Source of the DNA: Gemmatimonadaceae bacterium | GTDB lineage: Bacteria > Gemmatimonadota > Gemmatimonadetes > Gemmatimonadales > Gemmatimonadaceae | Direction: 5' to 3' | Assembly (NCBI GenBank): GCA_035606695.1 | Contig: DATNEW010000026.1 | Location: 124,001-188,000, forward strand | Length of the DNA: 64,000 bases | Shown here: positions 42,155 through 51,342 of the stretch, piece by piece | How positions within the stretch are numbered: position 1 is the first letter of the stretch | How the letters are laid out: each line of letters starts with the position of its first letter | Position numbers and translations under genes: made by a program | Notes under the pieces: model-generated | Told to the model about the DNA's origin: nothing | Databases searched by the model: none | What the model saw: only the letters and a program-made list of their open reading frames with translations

Positions 42155-42514
42155 TCACCCCAACCACCCGCTCAGCCGCCGCATCAACTCTCGAGCGGGT
42201 ACAGGCTTCACCAGGACGTCGATGCATCCGTGCTCGATGCATCGCTGCCGTGTCGCGGCGTCGTCGTGGCCCGTGAGCGCCACGAACTGTCCACAGCCCG
42301 CGGCGCGCAGCAACGGAATCGCCGCCAGGCCTTCGCCGTCCGGCAGCGTGAGATCGAGCAGCACCAGCTGCGCCGGATCCGTCGTTCCGCGCGCGATCGC
42401 ATCGGCGATCGACTCGGCCCACGTGAAGCGGTAGCCGGCGCTCTCGATGAGAATGTGCATGGCGCCCGCCACCGCCTCGCTGTCTTCGACGAGGAGAACG
42501 TGCGCGTGTGTCAC
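42155..42514 (-). CDS. Single-domain response regulator (CheY-like)
   Basis: This 119-residue protein is a lone receiver domain: HVLLVEDSEAVAGAM (acidic pocket), phosphoacceptor Asp in LVLLDLTLPDGEG, FVALTGHDD (conserved Thr) and DVLVKPVPARELM (conserved Lys). It starts with GTG at 42514, which directly precedes the receiver core; the longer frame inside the kinase gene is not credible. It is 13 bp after the histidine kinase stop codon on the same strand. It has no output domain and must act through a partner or in a phosphorelay. The upstream kinase is its obvious donor. Confidence 0.9.
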   Translation of the reverse strand: MTHAHVLLVEDSEAVAGAMHILIESAGYRFTWAESIADAIARGTTDPAQLVLLDLTLPDGEGLAAIPLLRAAGCGQFVALTGHDDAATRQRCIEHGCIDVLVKPVPARELMRRLSGWLG

Positions 42515-42527
42515 GATGGAAAGGCGA

Positions 42528-43367
42528 TCAGTCGTCCGTGACCGGCTCGAGCGGCACCGTGAAGAAGAAGCGGCTGCCCGCGCCAAGCTCGCTTTCCACC
42601 CAGATGCGCCCGCCGTGCAGCTCGACCAGTTTGCGCGCGATCGTCAGGCCCAACCCCGTGCCGTGGTGCGGGCGGGACGGCGTCGAATCGACCTGCGCGA
42701 ATTCACGGAAGATGAGATCGTGATGCTCGGGCGCGATGCCGACGCCCGTGTCGCCGACTTCGACCAGGATCGAGGCCACGCCGTCTTCCGGTGCTTCGAT
42801 CGCGCGCAACCACACCTTCCCGCCGGTCGGTGTGAAATCCACCGCGTTCCCGAACAGGTTGCCGATCACGTGCGCGATCTTTTCGCGGTCCGCCGTCACG
42901 TGCGGCAGTTCGGCCGGTGCGTCGACGTGCAGCGTGATCTGCTTCTTCTTGAGCAAAGACTCATTGAGCCCGCTCACTTCGCGCAGCACGTCCCGCATGG
43001 GGAAGCGGGTCGGCACGAGCGTCAATTGATTCGCGGCGCCGCGCGCGTAGGTGAGAATCTCGCCCACCTGATTGAGCAGCTGCCGACCGCCGCTGATGAT
43101 GCCGCGCACGCTTTCCATCTGCCGCGGCGACAGATCGCCCAGGATGCCGTCGCGCAGAATTTCCGCGTGCGTGATGACGGCGGTGAGCGGTGTCCGCAGA
43201 TCGTGCGAGATGTTCGCCAGAAACTGCGTCTTGAGCGCGTCGCGCGCGCGAAGTTCGGCGATCTCGAGCGCCGCTTCCTTGAGCTGTGCTTCGAGCGCGG
43301 CCACGCGACTGTCTTCCGGCGTAGCCTGCAGCGTGGTTCGCTCGTCGGCGCTTTCAACCCGGCTCAT
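42528..43367 (-). CDS. Cytosolic histidine kinase
   Basis: This 279-residue kinase has no membrane helix. An N-terminal coiled coil ([20 protein letters not shown]) leads to the HisKA domain with phospho-His55 in [12 protein letters not shown]. The ATPase domain shows [14 protein letters not shown] (N box), [12 protein letters not shown] (G1), FREFAQVD (F box) and [12 protein letters not shown] (G2). It has no recognisable sensor domain, so the signal must come from a partner or through the coiled coil. It starts 9 bp after the ABC exporter stop codon and is followed by the receiver gene. The three genes form a unit in which export state could be sensed (inference). Confidence 0.93.
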   Translation of the reverse strand: MSRVESADERTTLQATPEDSRVAALEAQLKEAALEIAELRARDALKTQFLANISHDLRTPLTAVITHAEILRDGILGDLSPRQMESVRGIISGGRQLLNQVGEILTYARGAANQLTLVPTRFPMRDVLREVSGLNESLLKKKQITLHVDAPAELPHVTADREKIAHVIGNLFGNAVDFTPTGGKVWLRAIEAPEDGVASILVEVGDTGVGIAPEHHDLIFREFAQVDSTPSRPHHGTGLGLTIARKLVELHGGRIWVESELGAGSRFFFTVPLEPVTDD

Positions 43368-43376
43368 GCGTTGATA

Positions 43377-45386
43377 CTACCCCTTGGTGCTGGTTTCCGC
43401 CAATGCGTCGGAGAGCGCATCGCCGTCGCCGTCTCCCTCATCGGCTTCGATCGATTCCTCGAGCTGCTGGCGGCTGAGCAACGCCCAGTATCGTCCGCCC
43501 GCGGCGAGAAGATCCTCATGCCGTCCCTGCTCGACAATCCGTCCTTCGTCCAGCACGATGATCCACGTCGCATCGCGAATCGCGCTGATGCGATGCGACG
43601 CGATCATCGCCGTGCGTCCCGCGAGCGCGTCATGCAGCGCGTGGAGAATCTCGGCTTCCGTGTGCGTGTCCACCGCCGACAGCGCATCGTCGAGCAACAC
43701 GATGCTTGGGCGCCGTGCCAGCGCACGCGCGAGTGCCGCACGCTGCTTTTGCCCGCCGGACAGATTGATACCGCGTTCCCCAAGAATCGTTTCGTATCCA
43801 CCGGGAAATGATTCGATGGTTTCCGCGAGCTGTGCGATACGCGCTGCCCACGCCCCCGAATCTTGGTGATTGTTCCTCGCTTCGGCGCTGCGCACCTCCG
43901 CTCGGAATTCCGCATTGACGGCTTGATTGTTCCTCGCTTCGGCGCCGCGCGCCTCCGCTCGGAATTCCGCGTTGACGTCTTGATTGTTCCTCGCTGCGGC
44001 GCTGCGCACCTCCGCTCGGAATTCCGCGTTGACGCCTTCTTCAGTGCCATAGACGAGATTACTGCCAATCGTATCGCTGAAGAGAAAACTCTCCTGCGGC
44101 ACATAGCCGATCTCGCGGCGCAGCTCGGTGAGCTCGACGTCGCGGATCGGTACGCCATCGATCAGAATCTCGCCTTCCTGCGGATCTAACAGGCGCGGCA
44201 CCAAATCCATTAACGCACTCTTGCCGCTGCCCGTTGCGCCGACGACGCCGATCGTCGCGCCCGCCGGCACCGAAAAAGTAATGTCGCGCAACACCCAGCG
44301 CGGCGACGCGCCGGCTTCAGTCGGATAATGGAATCCCACATTTCTAAATTCGATTCCGCGTCCGGCTGTGACTGTCGGCAGCGAGCGCACGCGCGCGCGC
44401 GGCACGTCGAGCAGCGACGTCGCGTCGAGGATGTCGAGCAGCCGGGCGGTCGACGCGGCGCCGCGTTGAAAGAGATTGATGACCCAGCCGAGCGCGATGA
44501 GCGGCCACGTCAACATGCCGAGGTAGAGACCGAATGCGACATAGCTGCCGACGCTGATGGTGCCCTGGATCACCAACACGCCGCCGAAGCCGGCGACCGC
44601 AACCATGCCGAGTCCCGCGAACATGCCGAATGACGGCTGCATGATGCCGTAGAGTTTCGCGAGCCCCATGTTCTTGTCGAGATACTCATCGTTGAGCGTC
44701 GCCCACCGCGCCATTTCAGCGGCTTCCTGGCGAAACGCGCGCACGATGCGCACGCCGGCGAGATTCTCCTGCGCGAGCGTCGTCATGTCGCTGAACTGCG
44801 CCTGCACGGCCTCGAAGCGCGCATGAATGCGGCGGCCGAGCCAGAGTCCGATCGCCGGCAGAATGATCATCGGGAGCACCGCGACGGCGGTGAGCCGCGA
44901 CGAGATGTGCAGCATGAACGCAATGGCGAACGCACCGCCGAAGATCGTGTTCGCGAAGTACATGATCGCCGGACCGACCGCCTGACGCACGGCGCTCAGA
45001 TCGTTGGTGAGCCGCGCCATCAAGTCGCCGGTGCGCATGCGCGTGAAGTACGTCGCGTCGACTTCCTCGAGCTTGCGAAAGAGATCGTTGCGCAGATCGT
45101 ATTCGATCCAGCGGCTCAAGCCGTTGATCTTCTCGCGCATCATGTAACGGCCGGCACCGCCGATCAGTGACGCGGCTACCATCGCTCCGCCCAGGAGCCA
45201 GATAGATTTGAGCGGGGCGCCCGCGCGAATGCCGTCGAGTGCGCCGCGCAAAAACCATGGTCCCACGCTCGAGAACGCTGCCGCGCCGACGACGAGCGCC
45301 AATCCCAATGCAACATCGCCGCGGTAGGGGCGGTAGTAAGGGAGTAGGCGTCGAAGAGAGCTCAGCGTTGGCATACTCGTTGCCAC
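43377..45386 (-). CDS. ABC exporter (fused permease and ATPase, MsbA/MDR type) with a tandem-repeat insertion
   Basis: This 669-residue half-transporter has six N-terminal membrane helices followed by a complete ATPase domain: Walker A GATGSGKSALM, Q-loop GYVPQESFLFSD, signature LSGGQKQR, Walker B IVLLDDALSAVD and the switch His in IASHRISAIR. It probably works as a homodimer exporting a lipid or drug-like substrate. Between the Q-loop helix and the signature lies a non-native stretch of three 19-residue repeats (VNAEFRAEVRSAAARNNQD and two variants), encoded by three 57-bp tandem units. The frame is preserved, so the protein may still function. The GTG start at 45386 has GGAG upstream. The histidine kinase gene follows after 9 bp. 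Confidence 0.92.
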   Translation of the reverse strand: MATSMPTLSSLRRLLPYYRPYRGDVALGLALVVGAAAFSSVGPWFLRGALDGIRAGAPLKSIWLLGGAMVAASLIGGAGRYMMREKINGLSRWIEYDLRNDLFRKLEEVDATYFTRMRTGDLMARLTNDLSAVRQAVGPAIMYFANTIFGGAFAIAFMLHISSRLTAVAVLPMIILPAIGLWLGRRIHARFEAVQAQFSDMTTLAQENLAGVRIVRAFRQEAAEMARWATLNDEYLDKNMGLAKLYGIMQPSFGMFAGLGMVAVAGFGGVLVIQGTISVGSYVAFGLYLGMLTWPLIALGWVINLFQRGAASTARLLDILDATSLLDVPRARVRSLPTVTAGRGIEFRNVGFHYPTEAGASPRWVLRDITFSVPAGATIGVVGATGSGKSALMDLVPRLLDPQEGEILIDGVPIRDVELTELRREIGYVPQESFLFSDTIGSNLVYGTEEGVNAEFRAEVRSAAARNNQDVNAEFRAEARGAEARNNQAVNAEFRAEVRSAEARNNHQDSGAWAARIAQLAETIESFPGGYETILGERGINLSGGQKQRAALARALARRPSIVLLDDALSAVDTHTEAEILHALHDALAGRTAMIASHRISAIRDATWIIVLDEGRIVEQGRHEDLLAAGGRYWALLSRQQLEESIEADEGDGDGDALSDALAETSTKG
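43867..44037 (-). repeat. Three tandem 57-bp in-frame repeats inside the ABC exporter gene
   Basis: The units run 43867-43923, 43924-43980 and 43981-44037, each exactly 57 bp (19 codons) and differing by a few substitutions. The + strand unit includes TGATTGTTCCTCGCTTCGGC and CTCCGCTCGGAATTCCGC. Its CCTCGCTTCGG...CTCGGAAT words resemble the outer part of the CTCGGGATGAC-type palindromes in this window (48374-48473 and 54009-54091). This suggests that a dispersed element entered the gene and expanded in tandem. Confidence 0.85.
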
Positions 45387-45397
45387 GGTTCAGCTCA

Positions 45398-45406
45398 CTC
45401 CAGGAG
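45398..45406. promoter_or_regulatory. CTCCAGGAG palindrome giving ribosome-binding sites on both strands
   Basis: The 9-bp sequence CTCCAGGAG lies between two divergent genes. On the + strand AGGAGGAA sits just before the ATG at 45415. On the - strand the complement contains GGAG about 10 bp before the GTG at 45386. The start codons are only 28 bp apart, so the two genes must use overlapping promoters located inside each other's coding regions. Confidence 0.6.
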
Positions 45407-45414
45407 GAATTCCC

Positions 45415-46365
45415 ATGACGAAATATACCCGCCGCCTGGCAGCATCCTTGGTGACGACGGTGACGACGGTGACTGCCGCGGCGATGCTGGCTGCATGCCA
45501 CGGCGCCGACAAGAAGGCGGACAGCACCGCGCTCGGTACGGACACCACACTCAATCGTGATCTCGCGCTGGCGAACCGTGACACGACGGCGCAGCCGCAG
45601 CTGAAGGACGTGCCGAACACGCCTGCTGCCACGACGGCGGCACCGGCGCCGGCGACCAATCGGTCGACGCCGCGGCCGCAACCGCGCGTGACGCATCCGC
45701 GGGCGCAAAGCGGTCCGATTTCGCGTCCGGTTGATCGCACGCCGGCGCCGGCGACGACCACCACGACGACGCCGAGTGGCAATACGGCGTCGACGACGCC
45801 GGGCAATGCGTCGAATCCGGGTGCGGCGGGCGGCGGTGCCGTGGGGATGATTCCCGCGGGCGCGACGCTCAACACGCATTCGAACTCGCGCGTCTGCACG
45901 AACACCAGCAACGTCGGCGATCACGTGACGGCGACGTTGGACAACGCGGTGTCGGGCTCGAACGGCGCGGTCATTCCCGCTGGCGCGACGGTCAATCTCA
46001 CGGTGACGCGTCTCAAGCGGAGCGAGAACGCGAACGATCCGATCGTCCTGGAGTTCGCGGTGAACTCGGTGACGTTCAGCGGCAAGACGTATCCGATCGA
46101 GGCGACGGTCGCGTCGGCGTCGGTGGATCGCGTGAAGGATCAGCCGCAGAGCAAGGACGTGCAGAAGGTCGCGATCGGTGCGGTGGCGGGTGCGATCGCG
46201 GGGAAGATTCTCGGTCATTCGACCAAGGGCGCGGTGATTGGCGGCGCTGCCGGTGCCGCGGCGGGTGCGGCGGCTGCGTCGGCGACCGCCAACTATCAGG
46301 GGTGTGTGCCGTCGGGCGGGTCGATCGTGGTGAAGCTCACTTCGCCGGCGACGGTGCGCGTGTAA
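45415..46365 (+). CDS. Lipoprotein with Pro/Thr-rich linker and C-terminal glycine zipper
   Basis: This 316-residue protein has a lipoprotein signal peptide (TVTAAAMLAAC). A low-complexity region (about residues 55-140) is rich in Thr, Pro, Ala and Asn. A beta-domain follows (IPAGATLNTHSNSRVCTNTS, GDHVTATLDNAVSG, GAVIPAGATVNLTV). A glycine-zipper segment lies near the end (AIGAVAGAIAGKILGHSTKG, AVIGGAAGAAAGAAAAS). The layout (lipid anchor, flexible spacer, folded domain, glycine zipper) suggests an outer-membrane or cell-wall-associated protein that inserts or oligomerises. Two cysteines could form a disulfide. The ribosome-binding site AGGAGGAA is strong. Divergent from the ABC exporter gene; function unknown. 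Confidence 0.85.
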   Translation: MTKYTRRLAASLVTTVTTVTAAAMLAACHGADKKADSTALGTDTTLNRDLALANRDTTAQPQLKDVPNTPAATTAAPAPATNRSTPRPQPRVTHPRAQSGPISRPVDRTPAPATTTTTTPSGNTASTTPGNASNPGAAGGGAVGMIPAGATLNTHSNSRVCTNTSNVGDHVTATLDNAVSGSNGAVIPAGATVNLTVTRLKRSENANDPIVLEFAVNSVTFSGKTYPIEATVASASVDRVKDQPQSKDVQKVAIGAVAGAIAGKILGHSTKGAVIGGAAGAAAGAAAASATANYQGCVPSGGSIVVKLTSPATVRV

Positions 46366-46390
46366 GTTGTTTCGCGCGCTCAAAGCGCTC

Positions 46391-46480
46391 AGGGCCGGGA
46401 TGTCTTCCGGCGAGCGAGTGCAATAGTGCCGATACTGCCGGGCACTATTGCCACGCCTCGCCTCCAGACATCCCGGCCCT
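46391..46480 (+). terminator. Long 40-bp-arm hairpin between convergent genes
   Basis: Positions 46391-46430 (AGGGCCGGGATGTCTTCCGG and onward to CAATAGTGCC) pair with 46441-46480 around a 10-nt loop. About 32 of 40 positions are complementary, including perfect 15-bp (outer) and 11-bp (inner) ends. It lies between two convergent genes that end at 46365 and 46588, so it may act as a bidirectional terminator. It has no long T run, so it could instead be a repeat element. Confidence 0.6.
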
Positions 46481-46587
46481 TCGCGTTGCCCCTCCGTCAG
46501 TCGCGGCGCGCGCTGGGACGCCGCGCACCGACGCGCACCGACGCGCACCGCGGCGCGAAATGATCGAATCCGCGGCCCTGAATACGA

Positions 46588-48378
46588 CTAGTACCCTACC
46601 GGCCGCCCAGAAGAGCGCGGATCGGACATGCCTTCATATCCGCCGCGCACGTGCATGATGGCATTGATCAACCCCACGCCGCCGATCGGCTCGACACCAT
46701 ACCCCATGCGCCTCAGCGAATCGACAACCGCGGGCCGCAAGCCATCCCGCTCGTACATCAACGAATCCGGCAGCGCCTGATGATGAATGCGCGGCGCACT
46801 CACCGCGTCCGACAGAATCATGTGCTGATCGAGCACGTTGAGAATCACCTGCGACGTCGACGTGATGATGCGCGGTCCGCCGCGACTGCCGACGACCAGC
46901 AGCAGCGATCCATCGCGGTCGAGCACGATCGTCGGCGACATCGCGCTCAGCATGCGCTTGCCCGGTTGAATCGCGTTCGCTTCGCCCTGCACGAGGCCAA
47001 ACATGTTCGGCTTGCCCGGCGCCGCGGCGAAATCGTCCATCTCATCATTGAGAAAGAATCCACCGCCGCGCACATACACGCCCGATCCATACAGCGCGTT
47101 CAACGTCGTCGTCGTCGCGACCGCGTTGCCGTTCGCGTCGGCCACGGAGTAGTGCGTCGTCTCCATCCCTTCGCGCATCTCGCGCATCTCGCGCGACAGC
47201 GCGGGCGTCGGCGTCGCGCGATCGTTGCCGATCGTCGCACGCAACTTCTCCGCATATGCCTTGCTCGTGAGCTGCTGCATCGGCACCGTCGCGAACGCGG
47301 GATCGGCCAGCTTCTCGTTGCGATCGACGAACGCGCGCTGATACGCCGAAGCGAGACGATACGCATACTCCGCGCTTCCGAACGTGGACGGCGTGAATCC
47401 TTCGAGAATGTTTAGAGTTTCAGTAACCGTCACGCCCCCCGACGACGACGGCGGCATCGTGAACAGCGTATAGCCCCGATAGGCCGACTTCACCGCGTCG
47501 CGCCAGATCGGTTTGTAGCGCGCGAGATCCGCCTCCGTCACAATCCCGCCGTTGCGCCGCATCTCCTCGGCGATGAGATGCGCGGTCTCGCCCGTGTAGA
47601 ATCCCGGCGCACCCTGATCGGCGATGCGATGCAGCGTCGCCGCGAGCTCCGGCTGCACGAGCCGCGTTCCCGCGGCAAGCGGTTTGCCACCCGGCAGGAA
47701 CACGCTCGCTCCCGCGAACTGTCGGATGAGCCGCGCGTTCGACGCATACGATCGCGCCTGCGCACTGTCGACCACGAACCCCTGCTCGGCAAAGCGAATC
47801 GCGGGCGCCATCACCGCCTCGAGCGACATCGTGCCGTACTTCGCAAGCGCGGCCGTCAGGCCAGCGACCGCACCGGGCACGCCACTCGCGAGAGGACCCA
47901 CCACACTCTTGTTCGTGAGATTGCCGTTCGCGTCGAGATACATGTCGCGCGTCGCGGCCAGCGGCGCGATCTCGCGATAGTCGAGCGCCGCGCTGCGGCC
48001 GTCGGCCATGCGAATCACCATGTAGCCGCCGCCCCCGATGTTGCCGGCTTCGGGGAAGACGACCGCCATCGCGAATCCAACGGCGACGGCCGCATCCACC
48101 GCGTTGCCGCCCTGCTTCATGATCTCGACGCCGGCTTCGCTCGCGAGCGGCGCGTCGGCGGCGACCATCGCGTGCGCGCCGAACACGGCGGCGCGGCCCG
48201 CTCTGTATGGCCAGTCCGCTGGAAAGTCCGGCCGCCGGCGATCGCCCGAATACACCGCGGCGCCCTTCGCGCTCGACGACGGAAAGCCGACGTCCGTCGC
48301 GCCGGAGTTGAGCGGCGGGGTGCGATGGCACGCGACTCCCGCTACAAGAAGACCAACGACATAGCGTTTCATCGTCAT
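46588..48378 (-). CDS. ggt: Gamma-glutamyltransferase (lipoprotein-like precursor)
   Basis: This 596-residue Ntn-hydrolase precursor carries the family signatures: AEAPLASEAGVEIMKQGGN-like start (APLASEAGVEIMKQGGNAVD), GYMVIRMADGRSAALDYRE and PPSSSGGVTVTETLNILEG. The processing site is ETTHYSVADANGNAV, where Thr407 becomes the N-terminal nucleophile of the small subunit. The oxyanion motif is GSRGGPRIITS. The enzyme cleaves or transfers gamma-glutamyl groups in the periplasm. A lipobox-like VAGVAC after the hydrophobic leader suggests membrane anchoring. The start is uncertain: ATG 48378 lies inside a palindromic repeat, while ATG 48372 (MKRYVVGLL) lies just outside it. It is convergent with the glycine-zipper lipoprotein gene. 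Confidence 0.95.
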   Translation of the reverse strand: MTMKRYVVGLLVAGVACHRTPPLNSGATDVGFPSSSAKGAAVYSGDRRRPDFPADWPYRAGRAAVFGAHAMVAADAPLASEAGVEIMKQGGNAVDAAVAVGFAMAVVFPEAGNIGGGGYMVIRMADGRSAALDYREIAPLAATRDMYLDANGNLTNKSVVGPLASGVPGAVAGLTAALAKYGTMSLEAVMAPAIRFAEQGFVVDSAQARSYASNARLIRQFAGASVFLPGGKPLAAGTRLVQPELAATLHRIADQGAPGFYTGETAHLIAEEMRRNGGIVTEADLARYKPIWRDAVKSAYRGYTLFTMPPSSSGGVTVTETLNILEGFTPSTFGSAEYAYRLASAYQRAFVDRNEKLADPAFATVPMQQLTSKAYAEKLRATIGNDRATPTPALSREMREMREGMETTHYSVADANGNAVATTTTLNALYGSGVYVRGGGFFLNDEMDDFAAAPGKPNMFGLVQGEANAIQPGKRMLSAMSPTIVLDRDGSLLLVVGSRGGPRIITSTSQVILNVLDQHMILSDAVSAPRIHHQALPDSLMYERDGLRPAVVDSLRRMGYGVEPIGGVGLINAIMHVRGGYEGMSDPRSSGRPVGY

Positions 48379-48473
48379 TCCGAAGGGGCGAAGTGACTGA
48401 GGAATCTAGCGGTCTGACAGAGTGGTTGGCTCTCAGACCGTTACGCTAGATCCCTCGCTGCGCTCGGGATGAC
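48374..48473. repeat. 100-bp palindrome of the CTCGGGATGAC type overlapping the ggt start
   Basis: The left arm 48374-48422 (beginning GTCATTCCGAAGG) and right arm 48430-48473 (ending CGCTCGGGATGAC) are imperfect reverse complements around a 7-nt loop; the inner parts pair as GGTCTGACAGAG with CTCTCAGACC. Two extra 20-bp copies of CTCGGGATGACAAGAAGAG follow to about 48515. The ggt ATG at 48376-48378 is part of the left terminus. A related copy lies at 54009-54091. Confidence 0.8.
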
Positions 48474-48521
48474 AAGAAGAGGGCTCGGGATGACAAGAAG
48501 AGCGCTCGGGATGACAATCAG

Positions 48522-49181
48522 TCAGAACCCAACCCGTCCCCCGACGCGAAACGTGTAGACGCGAGGCGCCGACGCGGTCACGTTGTCGCCTTGCGGGTGC
48601 AACACCCAGTCGGCGACTTCACCTACATAGATATCGACGGTCGGCGACAACGAGTAGCTCAACTCGCCGCCAAAGCCGAACGTCGGATCGTAGTGCGACG
48701 TGCTCGGCAGCGACACCGACGTCGAATGCTCGCGGAAGTTCGAGAACGTGGTGAAGCCGCCCTCGAGATCGAAGTCGCCGTGAAAACCGTACCCGCGCGA
48801 TCCACCGCCGCCGCCGCGCAGGAACAACAACCATTGCGTGATGTCGGCGTCGGCGCGACACGAGCCGCCGCACGCCGTATTGAATCCAGCGCCGCTGTAC
48901 GTGAGCGGCGCGGTCGAGAATCCGCCGCTCAGTCCCGCCGCGATGCCGGGCTGCAACGACTTCTCGATCGTGGCGCGAATCTGCGACGAATAGCCGAACT
49001 GCCACGTCGCGCCGGTCCCGCCGTCGACCATCGTCGCGCCGTCCATGTAGCCGTATGACAACCCGACCCAGTAGTCGGGACTCGCACGCACCTGCCCGCG
49101 GCGGCCAACCTGCGCGCGTCCCTGCGCGGCATACAGCACGGTTGCGAGAAGCGCGCTCGCGAGCATCGTGGCTCGTCTCAT
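48522..49181 (-). CDS. Predicted outer-membrane beta-barrel protein
   Basis: This 219-residue protein has a signal peptide (ASALLATVLYAAQGRAQ) and a mature part made of short aromatic, amphipathic strands separated by Gly/Ser turns: YWVGLSYGYMDGATMV, ATWQFGYSSQIRATI, GFHGDFDLEGGFTTF and YTFRVGGRVGF. It ends in Phe, as expected for a barrel inserted by the Bam machinery. Size and strand number suggest an eight-stranded OmpA/OmpW-type barrel. Two cysteines (ACGGSC) may form a loop disulfide. ATG 49181 has GGTGG upstream and begins the signal peptide. It is transcribed divergently from murQ, 40 bp away. Function unknown. Confidence 0.8.
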   Translation of the reverse strand: MRRATMLASALLATVLYAAQGRAQVGRRGQVRASPDYWVGLSYGYMDGATMVDGGTGATWQFGYSSQIRATIEKSLQPGIAAGLSGGFSTAPLTYSGAGFNTACGGSCRADADITQWLLFLRGGGGGSRGYGFHGDFDLEGGFTTFSNFREHSTSVSLPSTSHYDPTFGFGGELSYSLSPTVDIYVGEVADWVLHPQGDNVTASAPRVYTFRVGGRVGF

Positions 49182-49221
49182 CTTTCCACCCCACCCCGTT
49201 GGATCTAAGTTAGCTTGCGAC

Positions 49222-50159
49222 ATGACGTTCATCGACCCTCGGCTCACCGAGCGCCGGAATCCCCGCACTGCCGGGATCGATCTCGCGTCACCGATCGAGA
49301 TCGTCGATTTAATAAACACCGAAGATCGCACGGTACCTGATGCGGTCGCGTCGCAACGTGTTCCAATCGCCGCGGCGATCGAGCAGGCCGAGAAGACGTT
49401 TCGCTCGGGCGGCCGGCTCTTCTACGTCGGCGCGGGCACATCGGGCCGGCTCGGCGTGCTCGATGCGTCCGAGATTCCGCCGACGTACGGCGCCGATCCC
49501 GAGCTCGTGCAAGGGATCATCGCGGGCGGATACAGTGCGCTGACGCGCGCGGCCGAAGGCGCCGAGGATCGGCTCGAGTCGGCGGCGGAAGATCTCGGCG
49601 AGCGAGGCGTGCGCGCCGGCGACTTTGTCGTCGGCATCGCGGCGTCGGGCACGACACCGTACGTGCATCGCGCGCTCATCTATGCGCGCGACGTCGGCGC
49701 GGCGACGGCACTCGTCGCCTGCTCGCCGCCGCCGGAGGAAGTCGTTGCCGCGGCCGACATTCTCATTCTGCCGATCACGGGCCCCGAGGTCGTGACGGGA
49801 TCGACGCGCATGAAGGCGGGCACCGCGACCAAGCTCGTGCTCAACATGATCACGAGCGGCGCGATGATCCGCCTGGGCAAGACCTTCGGCAATCTGATGG
49901 TCGATCTCCGCGCCACGAACAACAAGCTCAAGGACCGCAGTGAGAGAATTCTCATGGAGATCTGCGAGGTGACGCGCGAGCGGGCGCGCGAGCTGTTGGC
50001 GGCGAGCGGCGGCACCGTGAAGACGGCGATCGTCATGCATTTCCTCGGCGTGCCGCGAGACAAGGCGGAGGAGGCCCTCGACGCCGCGGGCGGCGTCATT
50101 CGCCGCGTCGTTCAGCGCGAGCCGCCGCCCGTGCCGGCGGCGCCTGGCGCACCTGGGGC

Positions 50160-50163
<4 letters not shown>
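49222..50163 (+). CDS. murQ: N-acetylmuramic acid 6-phosphate etherase
   Basis: This 313-residue SIS-domain enzyme carries the MurQ signatures: GAGTSGRLGVLDASEIPPTY, GIAASGTTPYVHRAL, SGSTRMKAGTATK-like (TGSTRMKAGTATKLVLNMIT) and GNLMVDLRATNNKL. The Glu in LDASE is the likely acid/base residue. MurQ cleaves the lactyl ether of MurNAc-6-phosphate to GlcNAc-6-phosphate in muropeptide recycling. The ATG at 49222 gives the usual family N-terminus (LTERRNPRTAGID). The stop codon overlaps the anmK start (ATGA), which couples two consecutive steps of the pathway. The C-terminus has a short Pro/Ala extension. Confidence 0.97.
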
Positions 50164-51290
<1,127 letters not shown>

Positions 51291-51342
51291 GCGCGGCGAC
51301 CAAAACGAATACGAGTTGAACGCGGCTGAACGCGTCGGATCT

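Noticed and set aside
48466-48520. Short tandem repeats (GCTCGGGATGACAAGAAGAG) as a CRISPR array
   Set aside because: Units of about 20 bp are directly adjacent with no spacers, and no cas genes are present. They belong to the dispersed palindromic repeat.
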